DNA of 64,000 nucleotides from an uncultured Erysipelotrichaceae bacterium (GTDB taxonomy: Bacteria > Bacillota_I > Bacilli_A > RF39 > UBA660). The notes beneath the pieces are model-generated. The model worked only from the letters and a program-made list of their open reading frames with translations. It was not told the origin of the DNA and did no database searches. Shown piece by piece: positions 31,536-39,640 of this stretch (within the stretch, counting starts at the first letter, position 1; each line of letters opens with the position of its first letter). The DNA lies in NCBI GenBank assembly GCA_902793375.1, contig CADBDE010000011.1, forward strand, positions 1-64,000, written 5' to 3'. Made by a program: the position numbers and the translations under genes.

Positions 31536-31883
31536 TTATTGCTTGTTATCTTTACTTGTTATTTTGCTACTTTTAGATTGCTTAACTTTATTATTTGCTT
31601 TAATCATATTAGCAACATCCATTTTAATTACATCGGTAATATCCATAATAGTTTGTAACCGAAGTTTAATAACATCAGAATTTGAACAAATAGCAGCATG
31701 ATTCTTTTGAATAAGTTTATCTAAAGTTTCTAAATATTTGATAATTTGAACAAAAGTTTTTTCTTGTGATTCATAAATAATATCAACTTGTTTTATAACT
31801 TTATCAACTTTATTACATATAGATACACATAATAATACTAATATGATAAGTAATGCTGTAATGAATATTAATAAAAGTTTCAT
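31536..31883 (-). CDS. Small membrane-anchored coiled-coil protein
   Basis: 115 aa. Residues 3-23 are a strongly hydrophobic segment (LLLIFITALLIILVLLCVSI), either a signal anchor or uncleaved signal. The rest is a hydrophilic helical domain with heptad-like Ile/Leu spacing and a Lys/Ser-rich tail. It is the last gene of the minus-strand block and overlaps the upstream thioredoxin-fold gene by 4 nt (ATGA). The function is unknown. Confidence 0.65.
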   Translation of the reverse strand: MKLLLIFITALLIILVLLCVSICNKVDKVIKQVDIIYESQEKTFVQIIKYLETLDKLIQKNHAAICSNSDVIKLRLQTIMDITDVIKMDVANMIKANNKVKQSKSSKITSKDNKQ

Positions 31884-32158
31884 AATTTTAATGTTTTAAG
31901 TTTGTCAATAATTTTAATAATATAATCTTCAGGATATGTGCCTTCAAGAGCTGCAATTTCTTTAAAATCATCCATTATAATAACTGTAGGAAAAACTTTT
32001 ATTTCTCTTTTAGGTATGTCTAAAGCATCATATTTTTCTTTAGTTATTTTTTTAAAATGGATTTTGGCTGTAGTATTATTAATAGCACTTAATAATATAT
32101 TATTCATAATTCTACAGGCCTCACAATTAGTTTTAGTATAGAAAAAAATCTTAATCAT
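31880..32158 (-). CDS. Glutaredoxin/thioredoxin-like protein with C-E-A-C
   Basis: 92 aa, a normal length for a minimal glutaredoxin. Beta-strand IKIFFYT is followed by the active site C-E-A-C at residues 14-17, and FPTVIIMDD supplies the cis-proline strand. It probably reduces disulphides, for example of a host ribonucleotide reductase. It overlaps its neighbours on both sides (4 and 8 nt). The next gene upstream is a second thioredoxin-fold protein that has lost the usual Cys pair. Confidence 0.7.
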   Translation of the reverse strand: MIKIFFYTKTNCEACRIMNNILLSAINNTTAKIHFKKITKEKYDALDIPKREIKVFPTVIIMDDFKEIAALEGTYPEDYIIKIIDKLKTLKL

Positions 32159-32426
32159 TTTCTATAAATTGTTTAAGAAAATCATAAATAATATCTTCTT
32201 GTACTAAACCATAAAGATGTTCATTATTACAAGTAATACAAGGAGCATCAAATATATTTAATTTATCTGCTTTTGAAGCATCAGCAGGAATATATAAGTC
32301 TAGGAGAGTTATAGTAAAATTATTTTTTGATTGTTCATTAATTTTATTAACAACATTAATTAAATTTTTATGTGTTGTTCTAGAACTAAAACAATCATTA
32401 AATATAGACATATATACATTTATCAT
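32151..32426 (-). CDS. Thioredoxin-fold protein, active site altered
   Basis: 91 aa. It shares the layout of the next gene (N-terminal strand, helix, strand, cis-Pro region), but the expected CxxC place reads C-F-S-S-R. A second possible pair, C-I-T-C, falls in the cis-Pro region (DAPCITCNNEHLYGL). It probably arose by duplication of a glutaredoxin and is either specialised or redox-inactive. Its start overlaps the dUTPase stop by 4 nt. Confidence 0.55.
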   Translation of the reverse strand: MINVYMSIFNDCFSSRTTHKNLINVVNKINEQSKNNFTITLLDLYIPADASKADKLNIFDAPCITCNNEHLYGLVQEDIIYDFLKQFIEND

Positions 32427-33067
32427 TTCACTGCACCTCCTGTAGAACCAAATCCTCCAGCACCTCTATCTGTATCACCTAATTCTTCAACAGAACTTAC
32501 TTCTTCCCAAACTATATTTTGCCTACCTCTTACAATTATTTGACAACAACGATCTTTTCCATCACAATTATAAGGTAAAGTATTAACATCTTCTTTTAAT
32601 TTGAATAGAATATCATCAAATATTTCTCTAGCATTATTCTCCATTGTTATATTATTGGCAATAATTTGAAGCAAATGAAGAATATCACTATTAGTTCTAT
32701 TCTTAAAGATAATTAATAATTCACCTCGATAACCAAAATCTAAAGTACCAGGAGCATTTGGAATATACCAATTAGATTTAGTAATATTACTTCTTGGTCT
32801 AATAGACATTTCTGTAGGTACATATGCAACAGTATCAACAGAAATATTTTCAGGAACAAAAGGTAAAGCAAAAGCTAATCCTGTATGATAGATAACTCTA
32901 TCTTTTTTCTCATCAACTTCTGCACAAATAGGATATATGTCCATGCAAGCATCTCCCATTTTACCATATTTAGGTAAAATAGGAGAAATAGTATCTTCAC
33001 CTACAATAATTTCTCTATCTTCGGTGACAAGTTTAATTTTTTCAAGTTTGCAAACTTTTACTTTCAT
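32423..33067 (-). CDS. dut: dUTP diphosphatase (dUTPase), trimeric type
   Basis: 214 aa. All five trimeric dUTPase motifs are visible: GDACMDIY (38-45), RPRSN (90-94), GTLDFGYRGE (107-116), RCCQIIVR (motif 4), and the glycine-rich C-terminal arm DRGAGGFGSTG. It converts dUTP to dUMP, keeping uracil out of DNA and feeding ThyX encoded upstream in the same block. It is longer than the usual 140-150 aa because of an insert of about 45 residues between motifs 3 and 4. It overlaps the next gene by 4 nt. Confidence 0.9.
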   Translation of the reverse strand: MKVKVCKLEKIKLVTEDREIIVGEDTISPILPKYGKMGDACMDIYPICAEVDEKKDRVIYHTGLAFALPFVPENISVDTVAYVPTEMSIRPRSNITKSNWYIPNAPGTLDFGYRGELLIIFKNRTNSDILHLLQIIANNITMENNAREIFDDILFKLKEDVNTLPYNCDGKDRCCQIIVRGRQNIVWEEVSSVEELGDTDRGAGGFGSTGGAVK

Positions 33068-33070
33068 AAT

Positions 33071-33280
33071 TTAAACTAAAATAATAACACCATAATGTTT
33101 TTCTTCAACTCCTATTACAGGAGTCATTAAAGAATCGTCATTTGTTTCGACAAAAACTTTTTTATGAGAATCTTTAATTTCTTGGAGTTGTTCAATTAAT
33201 TCTTCTACATTAAGTTCCATAGCATATTCCGTTTTAATATCAACAATTCTATTCATTGTTAACAATTCAGTATTTGTCAT
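33071..33280 (-). CDS. Small conserved-context protein, unknown
   Basis: 69 aa, acidic, with a helical segment (ELNVEELIEQLQEIKDSH) followed by strands (KKVFVETND, HYGVIILV). It is tightly packed between DUF932 (4-nt overlap) and dut (3-nt gap). I do not recognise the family. Confidence 0.55.
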   Translation of the reverse strand: MTNTELLTMNRIVDIKTEYAMELNVEELIEQLQEIKDSHKKVFVETNDDSLMTPVIGVEEKHYGVIILV

Positions 33281-34362
33281 ATAGCAAGATTAAGAGCGTT
33301 ATCAAAAGCTTTTGCAATATTTCTACTACGATCCCCGTAAAGGAGAGAATCCATTCTTTTATCAGCAACAGTAGATGTATCTACATTGCTATAATATCCA
33401 CTAATAGCGTTAGCTGCACCCCAAGCAGTACCAATGATTTCTTTTTGACCAGCACCTTCAAAATAATATTCCCAAGTAGAAGTTATAGCATTTAATTTTC
33501 TAGTACTCAAACCTATATCATAAAATGCTCCACCATCACGAGCAATAATTTGACCATAAGTATGTCCTGTAAATTTGAGTTTTTCTAATTCTTCGCTAGT
33601 CATAAAATGTTCACAAATATATTTAGCAGCAGTACCGTCTGAAATTTTAATTTCAGCTAATTGGTCAGCAACAGTTTTAAATTGAATACCTTGTTGTTTA
33701 GCAATACCTAATACTTCATGAGCAATAGTAATAGTTTTGTGAACAGATTTAGTATGTTTAATATTTATAATATTTGTAGCAGTTCTAATAGCAGCATTTA
33801 ATGTATTTTGGCAAACAATTCTGATAGGAGTAAATAAAATATTAACACCACTACTCCCATTATGACTATTGGTAAAAACAAGATATTGATCAATAGGGTC
33901 ACCATGAACCGTAAAAGTATCAGGAATTTTAGCACTAACAAAAATACGGCTTCCATTACCAAAATAACCAGCAGTTTGCCAAATAGCAGAATCTTTTCCA
34001 ATAACATCATCAAAGAATTTAAAAGCATCTGAATTTTGAACAACTGTATATTTTTGTTTAACAATACCAAGAGGAATATTTTTATCCTTACGATATGTAG
34101 CAAACATATCTTCTACAGGATTATAAATATCTTTACCATGAAAGTGACTATCAGGTGAAAGTTTTTTACTTTCAGAAATAACATCTAGAAATTCATCACT
34201 TCCAGCAGGATATTCAATAGGCATTTTAGCAAACAATTCTGCTTTACCTACTTCCCAATTAAGTCCAGCAGCCTCCATAACTTCGGAGGCTGTTTTACAT
34301 TGTTCTACATTTTTAGTTCCAACAAAACTCCATGGAACTCCTCTAACTGAAAATCTTGACAT
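33277..34362 (-). CDS. DUF932 family protein
   Basis: 361 aa. The arrangement GIVKQKYTVVQNSDAFKFFD followed by SAKIPDTFTVHGDPIDQYLV and the RIVCQNTLNAA block is characteristic of DUF932 (phage/plasmid-like TIGR03299), a family of unknown biochemical function often encoded beside recombination and replication genes. The C-terminus has the conserved W-G-A-x-N-A-I-S-G-Y-Y region. It directly abuts the Gp157-like gene. One element at 33331 reads L-L-Y-G-D. Confidence 0.8.
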   Translation of the reverse strand: MSRFSVRGVPWSFVGTKNVEQCKTASEVMEAAGLNWEVGKAELFAKMPIEYPAGSDEFLDVISESKKLSPDSHFHGKDIYNPVEDMFATYRKDKNIPLGIVKQKYTVVQNSDAFKFFDDVIGKDSAIWQTAGYFGNGSRIFVSAKIPDTFTVHGDPIDQYLVFTNSHNGSSGVNILFTPIRIVCQNTLNAAIRTATNIINIKHTKSVHKTITIAHEVLGIAKQQGIQFKTVADQLAEIKISDGTAAKYICEHFMTSEELEKLKFTGHTYGQIIARDGGAFYDIGLSTRKLNAITSTWEYYFEGAGQKEIIGTAWGAANAISGYYSNVDTSTVADKRMDSLLYGDRSRNIAKAFDNALNLAI

Positions 34363-35157
34363 TTACTTAATAATTAAAGAGTTATTTTTACATTCAGTAG
34401 TATATTTATTAATAATATGATTTTTAAGCATAGTTTTAATCATATCTTTATTAGGTGTAGCAGAAATATTTGTAGGAGTTAAAGCATCAGATTGATGATT
34501 AAGATAAGTATTCATAAAATCCCAGTTTTCTGCTTTAGCTATTGCTGTTAAAGGAAAACTACCTTCAACTTTAACGATAATATTATCTAAATCGCTTTCG
34601 GTAAACAATTCACCATATTGTTCTTTTAATTTAGCTGCATCTTCAGGAAATTTAGATTTATAAAATCTATTTATAACATTTGTTACAACTTCACCAGTAA
34701 ATCCGTCTGCTGCCGTAGGATCAGTCATGTCATTATTCCAAAGACCAGCAAGCCAATCTACAAAACATTCAAGTATTTGATTAATAGTACCTAGATTATA
34801 ATCATAACTAGTTGTTTGTTTAGTATATAATTTACAAGTTGGCAAATCTACAACTTTATTTCCACTTTTACCTGTATCACCAAAGTTTTCAACAGCAAAT
34901 AACATTGCTTTATTAAGGCGTTCTATAACATTTTCTTTGGTTTTCTTAATTAAATCAATTCTGCTCTTTTCTTTTTTACAAGCATCAATATCGGATTTAT
35001 ATTTATTTACAACATTAACATAAGCAGATAGTTTTTCTTTAAAATCGCCTTCTAATATTTTTAATTTTTCTTCAAGTTCTGGAGTCAATTCTCCTCCATT
35101 ATCTTCAAGTTCATTAAAAATATCAACTAATTCTTGTTCAATATTAAATAAATTCAT
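34363..35157 (-). CDS. Gp157-like coiled-coil protein
   Basis: 264 aa. Residues about 1-110 form a long coiled coil with the KYKSDIDACKKEKSRIDLIKK pattern and an ERLNKAM segment, matching the siphovirus Gp157-like family (PF05565), which is linked to phage recombination/replication clusters. The C-terminal half is less typical. It overlaps a small zinc-ribbon-like gene by 14 nt upstream and abuts DUF932 downstream. The family assignment is from pattern recognition. Confidence 0.6.
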   Translation of the reverse strand: MNLFNIEQELVDIFNELEDNGGELTPELEEKLKILEGDFKEKLSAYVNVVNKYKSDIDACKKEKSRIDLIKKTKENVIERLNKAMLFAVENFGDTGKSGNKVVDLPTCKLYTKQTTSYDYNLGTINQILECFVDWLAGLWNNDMTDPTAADGFTGEVVTNVINRFYKSKFPEDAAKLKEQYGELFTESDLDNIIVKVEGSFPLTAIAKAENWDFMNTYLNHQSDALTPTNISATPNKDMIKTMLKNHIINKYTTECKNNSLIIK

Positions 35158-35353
35158 TAGCAGTTATAATTTTAATAGGATTACTTTTAATTTTACCACA
35201 TATAGAACATCTTGTGATTATATTTCTTCCAACAATAGTTCCATTAACAGTTTTCATGAGTTCATCAGCATAAATTTCATATCTATGAGCGCCAAGTCTA
35301 CAAGGAATAAGAGAAGGTTTTATTTCTCTTACGGGGGTGTTATTATTTTCCAT
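35144..35353 (-). CDS. Small zinc-ribbon-like protein
   Basis: 69 aa. A lone Cys/His group (C-R-L-G-A-H, residues 18-23) and a C-S-I-C-G-K knuckle (49-54) could bind one zinc ion. Element copy 35325 reads N-N-T-P-V-R near the N-terminus. It ends inside the start of the Gp157-like gene (14-nt overlap). The function is unknown. Confidence 0.55.
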   Translation of the reverse strand: MENNNTPVREIKPSLIPCRLGAHRYEIYADELMKTVNGTIVGRNIITRCSICGKIKSNPIKIITANEFI

Positions 35354-35354
35354 A

Positions 35355-35574
35355 TTATTTTATAATAAGATGTTTAAGTTTTTCTATAGTAAGAGAATCT
35401 ACTTTATTATTAAATTTTTTACAATTATGTTCATGTAAATCTGTAGCAAGTTTTCCACAACAACAAAATAATGGTTGTTGCATAGACAATTCAGCAAAAA
35501 ACTTCACTTCTTGTTCTACAGAAAATTTCTTTATGATTATCAATAAGATATTTTATTTTATCTTCTTTAGTCAT
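35355..35574 (-). CDS. Small Cys-rich protein, apparent frameshift near the start
   Basis: The open frame 35355-35543 (62 aa) has only a TTG start and carries FCCCGK plus a C-x7-H/C cluster. An ATG at 35574, 2 nt after the ThyX stop and in the normal operon position, opens a +1-displaced frame (MTKEDKIKYLIDNHKEI) that stops soon after. Joining the two around 35520-35530 would give one protein of about 72 aa. A frameshift, a sequence error or two tiny genes are all possible. Function unknown; a zinc-binding role is plausible. Confidence 0.4.
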
Positions 35575-35575
35575 A

Positions 35576-36487
35576 TCATACTTCAATACCAATATTATAA
35601 AATTCTTTTTTAATAAGTTCACCAATAACTCTAGCATCAGGATGTGGACGACCTGTAGTACCATATAATCTTAAATCAAGAATATGTTTCCATTCTTTAA
35701 GAGAATAAGTATAAACACATTTAGTTGTAGTAACAAGAGGAAGAACTTTACGGGCATCTTCTTTAGCAAATCCCATATTCAACAATCCTATATAACTATC
35801 AAAGCCATCTTGACAATAATTAAGAAAAGTATTTATATCATAATTTCCATATTTAGTAGTTGTAATCAAAGGTATAATAAGATTTCCATCTTTATCATAA
35901 CAATCTCCATTATGAAATTCTACTTCATCTAATGTAATATTATAAAAATGACTTTCACAAATACTTCCTTGTTCAACATATCTTGTAGATTGTTCAGCAA
36001 TATTATTAGGACTTACTCTATTTAATTCTCTACTAATATCAATACTAGTTTGAATAAACATTGTATATCTTATAACATCTTCAGTCCATTTACCTTGTGA
36101 CTTAATAAAATCTTCTGTAACTAAATATTCTTCAATATCAAAATCATAAGTATTTAAAAGTTGTTCTCTTATATAATCATAATATTGAAGATTTGTAGAA
36201 ACACAAATATCATTATAATTACTACAAGCAACTGCACAATATGGATTATTAAGAAAATTCTCTCTAATAATCCTTAAACTTATTCCAGCTACACAATCAG
36301 TAAAATTAAGATAAATACTCCAATGTCTTAACATACTAAGATGATTGTTATGTATAAGACCATTAACAAATTTTTCATTGTTTGTAGTTCTATCACTAGC
36401 ATAACAAACTCTAGCACATTTGGCAATATGGTCAAACTTATTTTCTCCTTGTGCCCAATACTCAACTTTAGGTTTAACAATTTTCAT
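35576..36487 (-). CDS. thyX: Flavin-dependent thymidylate synthase
   Basis: 303 aa. AEQSTRYV (164-171) is the ThyX signature tail, and the C-terminal block LPLVTTTKCVYTYSLKEW...LDLR is typical of the family. It makes dTMP from dUMP with FAD and methylene-tetrahydrofolate. The classical RHR that normally precedes the signature reads R-V-S (157-159) here, so nucleotide or flavin contacts may differ or activity may be altered. It overlaps DUF3310 by 14 nt upstream. It pairs functionally with dut. Confidence 0.85.
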   Translation of the reverse strand: MKIVKPKVEYWAQGENKFDHIAKCARVCYASDRTTNNEKFVNGLIHNNHLSMLRHWSIYLNFTDCVAGISLRIIRENFLNNPYCAVACSNYNDICVSTNLQYYDYIREQLLNTYDFDIEEYLVTEDFIKSQGKWTEDVIRYTMFIQTSIDISRELNRVSPNNIAEQSTRYVEQGSICESHFYNITLDEVEFHNGDCYDKDGNLIIPLITTTKYGNYDINTFLNYCQDGFDSYIGLLNMGFAKEDARKVLPLVTTTKCVYTYSLKEWKHILDLRLYGTTGRPHPDARVIGELIKKEFYNIGIEV

Positions 36488-36713
36488 TTTGTTCTTCTGT
36501 TAATTCAATTAATTTATTAAGATACCAATTTGCTTTTTTAACATCTTCTAAACCATTTTTATTTTTACATCTAAAAATATATTTAAAAGCATTTCCTAAG
36601 CAAAAATCCATTACAACTTGTTTTCCTAAAGCTGCTTCCATAGCATCTATACACTCAATTCCGCCTTGAGTATAATGACTAGGATGATTAACTTTATCCT
36701 CTTTTTTATCCAT
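36474..36713 (-). CDS. DUF3310 protein (phage nucleotide kinase-like)
   Basis: 79 aa. VNHPSHYTQGGIECIDAM followed by FCLGNAFKYIFRCKNKNG and the KANWYLNKLIE helix is the complete DUF3310 pattern, a small family found beside phage nucleotide metabolism genes. It is first in a minus-strand transcript: a Bacteroides-type promoter lies 29-60 nt upstream. It overlaps thyX by 14 nt, consistent with a nucleotide-metabolism operon DUF3310-thyX-...-dut. Confidence 0.85.
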   Translation of the reverse strand: MDKKEDKVNHPSHYTQGGIECIDAMEAALGKQVVMDFCLGNAFKYIFRCKNKNGLEDVKKANWYLNKLIELTEEQNENC

Positions 36714-36741
36714 AAGAATTATTTTAAAGAATTAATTTCTA

Positions 36742-36773
36742 CAAATATAATAATAAAAATTAAATACTACAAA
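36742..36773 (-). promoter_or_regulatory. Bacteroides-type promoter for the DUF3310-thyX-dut operon
   Basis: On the minus strand, TTTG (36773-36770), 20-nt spacing, then TATATTTG (36749-36742), matching the Bacteroides -33 TTTG / -7 TAnnTTTG consensus. It lies 29 nt before the DUF3310 start codon. Confidence 0.75.
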
Positions 36774-36803
36774 TAATTTTTATAAAAAATTCCTGGTTTT
36801 TGA

Positions 36804-36856
36804 TTTAAAATAAAGCCCTACAAGCAATTATAATGCTTTTATATAGGGTAGTTTAA
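36804..36856. repeat. Inverted copy of the GCTTGTAGGGCTTTA element with GGGTAGTTTAA
   Basis: TAAAGCCCTACAAGC (36806-36820) is the complement of the element at 6979 and 18547. Nearby ATAGGGTAGTTTAAC resembles ATAGGGTAGTTCAAT just before the 18547 hairpin. Both parts recur together, so this is a composite intergenic element. Confidence 0.5.
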
Positions 36857-36932
36857 CTTTACTATAAAATGCTCTCTCCGTTTAAATCTGAAAGCCTACG
36901 AGGGTATTTTTCAGCAGTTTACAGCCGATACA

Positions 36933-36964
36933 AAATAAAAAGCCGTATCAGTTAGATACGGCTT
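36933..36964 (-). terminator. Intrinsic terminator after the ligase operon
   Basis: AAGCCGTATC (36940-36949) pairs with GATACGGCTT (36955-36964), a perfect 10-bp stem. On the minus strand it is followed by TTTTATTTTG. It overlaps the last codons of the 119-aa gene ending at 36963. Confidence 0.85.
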
Positions 36965-37322
36965 ATATATTAAGTTTAAAAATACTATAATCATCTGTAG
37001 TTTTTTCTAGTTTTAAATCAACATTATAATCATAACCTTTATAAGCATTTACAAATACATTTCTGAAAGAATTAGGCTTATATTTTACTCTGCCATATTT
37101 ATCTTTAATCATTCTTACAGCTTTATCATGAATTTTATTTTCGCTTAATATTAAAATTAAACTAGAACCTTCTTTAGTATTATCATATGCTTCTACAACA
37201 TATTTAAAATCTTTGAATTGTACCCCCGTAAGGAATACAATATTTTCTTTGGCATAATACCAAGATTTTTTCTTATCTACTTTATTGCTTAATACCTCAT
37301 ATAAATAATCTATTTCATTCAT
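36963..37322 (-). CDS. Hypothetical early protein
   Basis: 119 aa, mixed alpha/beta, rich in Lys and Tyr. The segment SLILILSENKIHDKAVRMIKDKYG looks like a strand-helix unit. One element (37222) reads F-L-T-G-V. It overlaps the ligase stop by 4 nt and is last before a strong terminator. The family is not recognised. Confidence 0.6.
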   Translation of the reverse strand: MNEIDYLYEVLSNKVDKKKSWYYAKENIVFLTGVQFKDFKYVVEAYDNTKEGSSLILILSENKIHDKAVRMIKDKYGRVKYKPNSFRNVFVNAYKGYDYNVDLKLEKTTDDYSIFKLNI

Positions 37323-38563
37323 TTAATTATACAGTCTTTAACATGAAAAGGTACTTTTTGCACCCCAGCTCTTTCTCCATAATTAAGATGAACAAATTTA
37401 CCAATATATTTTTCTTTATTGTAAAGAACTTCTTGTTGATCTTCATGAGAAACACTCAAACGAGTTTCAAATACATTATCGTTTATATCATTTCTACAAA
37501 CAATTATTGGTAAATCTCGTTTATCTTCTTTTATAATATCAATTATTTCAAAATCACCTTCGTTTGTAGCTTTAAACTTTTCCATATAATTTGCTCGACG
37601 ACGACCAAATTGATATTCAACATCAGGATTTCTAAGAATTAAACCTTCAAAACCTAAATCTATAAATTTGTTTCTATATTCAATAGCTTGTTCATTATTA
37701 ACAATTTCAATACTTGGAAGTGTTACAATAGTAGAAGTACAATTTAAATGTTGTTCTGGATGAACAAATTCATGTATATATCTACCAAGCATATCTGAAC
37801 TTTCTCTAATTAAATCTCTATAATGTTGAGAAACATTTTCTATAGCTAAATCATAACACCAATATTGAAGTTTTTTATTACCAGCAGATTTAGGATCTTT
37901 AACAAAATGATTAATTTCATTTACTGAATATCCAGGAACATATAATTCTCCATCAAGAATATAATTTTCGTCAAGCATTTTCTTAATAAGAGGAGGCGGA
38001 AGTAAGATAAGAAGTTTTTCTTCTAAATCTTCAAGACTATTCCAATAAATACCTTCTCTACTTTGAAATTTTAGTCTTACAGGTCTAAACATATCATTTG
38101 TTTGATATGCACTAATAAAACATCTAAGACCATTAATTTTCCATTGACCATACATAGTAGAAACTTTATTCCAACAATTACCATTATAAGTTTTAGCAAG
38201 CATTGCTAATAAAGCACCACTATTATTATTAGTCAGATTAGTTTTAAGATATGTTTTGCAGAAATTAATAAAATCTTGACTATTTAAATTTTCAGCAGGA
38301 TGTTCTCTCATATCAGCAAATTCAGATAATGAAATATATCCTTGTTTTCTTTTTTCGTTAATTCTTGAAGCAATTTCTTTATCAATAATTTCAGAAATAG
38401 TTTTACCTTTCATTGTTAGTGGATACATCTCCTTACGGGGAGTCCCACCAAGAATACCGTATGTAACACTTATTGTTGGTTGTTTATTACCGCTATTTAT
38501 ATCTTCATAAACACCCCAATAAAGAACTTGATTATTATTATTTTTCTTATACAATAGGTCCAT
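37319..38563 (-). CDS. ATP-dependent DNA ligase
   Basis: 414 aa. Nucleotidyltransferase motifs are in order: W-K-I-N-G-L-R with the adenylated Lys at 142, LDGELYVPG (motif III), EGLILRNP (motif IV) and EKFKA (motif V). A C-terminal OB-fold part follows, with FVHLNYGER and VPFHVKDC. It seals nicks during replication. The N-terminal 60 residues (VLYWGVYEDINSG...) resemble the WGR-like module found in some phage ligases. It overlaps genes on both sides. One element (38428) reads G-G-T-P-R-K. Confidence 0.85.
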   Translation of the reverse strand: MDLLYKKNNNNQVLYWGVYEDINSGNKQPTISVTYGILGGTPRKEMYPLTMKGKTISEIIDKEIASRINEKRKQGYISLSEFADMREHPAENLNSQDFINFCKTYLKTNLTNNNSGALLAMLAKTYNGNCWNKVSTMYGQWKINGLRCFISAYQTNDMFRPVRLKFQSREGIYWNSLEDLEEKLLILLPPPLIKKMLDENYILDGELYVPGYSVNEINHFVKDPKSAGNKKLQYWCYDLAIENVSQHYRDLIRESSDMLGRYIHEFVHPEQHLNCTSTIVTLPSIEIVNNEQAIEYRNKFIDLGFEGLILRNPDVEYQFGRRRANYMEKFKATNEGDFEIIDIIKEDKRDLPIIVCRNDINDNVFETRLSVSHEDQQEVLYNKEKYIGKFVHLNYGERAGVQKVPFHVKDCIIK

Positions 38564-39008
38564 TTACAAGAAATTTAAATCCTCTTTTAATTTTTTCTAC
38601 TTTTTCTGCTCTTTCTTGAGCAATTCTTTTACCATCAACTTCTTTATGTTTAGGTTTATTTTTTCTTCTAACATATTTATCATCTAATTCGTCAAAATCA
38701 ATAGGTGGATTAAGTTTTTCAAATTCTAGATTATTATTATGTCTTTCTTCTATAAGTCTTAGATATTGTTCTTTATCAGTACCTTCATATAAAGAAAGCC
38801 AGTAATATAATTCTCCAAGTTGGCATTTATAAAAATCATTAATAGTTTGATTTCTACGCCAACCTCTTTTAGTATCTACTATTACAGTACAATCTAGCCA
38901 AAAATAATTACTTTTAAAACATTCTTCAAAACCATGTTTATCTAATCTTGTTTTAAGTTCAATTTGTTTTTTGGCATCAGGTCTTATAATATATTTACCA
39001 TCTATCAT
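38547..39008 (-). CDS. Hypothetical protein next to ligase
   Basis: 153 aa. It has a hydrophobic core with FWLDCTVIVDTKRGWRRNQTI, a possible nuclease-like or nucleotide-binding strand pair, and a basic Lys/Arg-rich C-terminal third (VRRKNKPKHKEVDGKRIAQ). It overlaps the ligase by 17 nt and the upstream small gene by 14 nt. It could assist nucleic-acid binding, but no family is recognised. Confidence 0.55.
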   Translation of the reverse strand: MIDGKYIIRPDAKKQIELKTRLDKHGFEECFKSNYFWLDCTVIVDTKRGWRRNQTINDFYKCQLGELYYWLSLYEGTDKEQYLRLIEERHNNNLEFEKLNPPIDFDELDDKYVRRKNKPKHKEVDGKRIAQERAEKVEKIKRGFKFLVNGPIV

Positions 39009-39219
39009 AAGTTTCTTCTTCTATATTATCATTTTTACTAATTATAAAAGATATATTACTTTCTTTTACTCCTAATTTATCAAATAATTTATCTAAAAAT
39101 TTATCAAAATCTTCACATTCATTAGCTTCTTTTAGAAGTTCACCTTCAAGATTTATTTTGTACACCGTATCTGTACAAAAATCCATTATCCAAATATATT
39201 TAACCTCCATATTATACAT
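38995..39219 (-). CDS. Small acidic hypothetical protein
   Basis: 74 aa, acidic (clusters of E and D), with strands YIWIMDF and ISFIISKND around a helix (CEDFDKFLDKLFDKLG). It overlaps both neighbours (8 and 14 nt), indicating tight translational coupling. The function is unknown. Confidence 0.5.
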   Translation of the reverse strand: MYNMEVKYIWIMDFCTDTVYKINLEGELLKEANECEDFDKFLDKLFDKLGVKESNISFIISKNDNIEEETYDRW

Positions 39220-39640
39220 CTAAAGTTTTAGGACATTTGAAAATAATAATTCTTTTAGGCTTTCCTAATAGAAGATGATTATATTCAAACCAAGTAATAG
39301 GGTCAAAAGTTGGATACATTTTAGGAGTATTATTTTCTATAGTTACTTGTCCTGTATTTAAATCAAGATTAGAATATATCCAGCCTCCATCTTCTGGAAC
39401 AATACTACCTATTCTATCTATTTTATTTAAATCATCGTCTGAAAAATTAACTTCTCCATAAACATATATTTGACCTTTTTGGATAGTGGTATCATTTATT
39501 TTAAAGCATAATTCTTTATCAATTTCTGCTTCTTGTTTTTCTGTAATAGGCATCATTAATACTTTAGATAAGATACCTCTATCATTAAAAATAGATAGTA
39601 TTATCTTCTTTCGGATTCCATTCAGGTTTATCACTTTCAT
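39212..39640 (-). CDS. Hypothetical early protein
   Basis: 142 aa. It is beta-rich with KGQIYVYGEVNFSD and GGWIYSNLDLNTGQVTIEN. The ATG at 39640 overlaps the primase by 56 nt; the in-frame Met at codon 29 (about 39556) lies after the primase stop and is a likely alternative start. The function is unknown; position after the primase suggests a replication accessory role. Confidence 0.5.
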   Translation of the reverse strand: MKVINLNGIRKKIILSIFNDRGILSKVLMMPITEKQEAEIDKELCFKINDTTIQKGQIYVYGEVNFSDDDLNKIDRIGSIVPEDGGWIYSNLDLNTGQVTIENNTPKMYPTFDPITWFEYNHLLLGKPKRIIIFKCPKTLDV

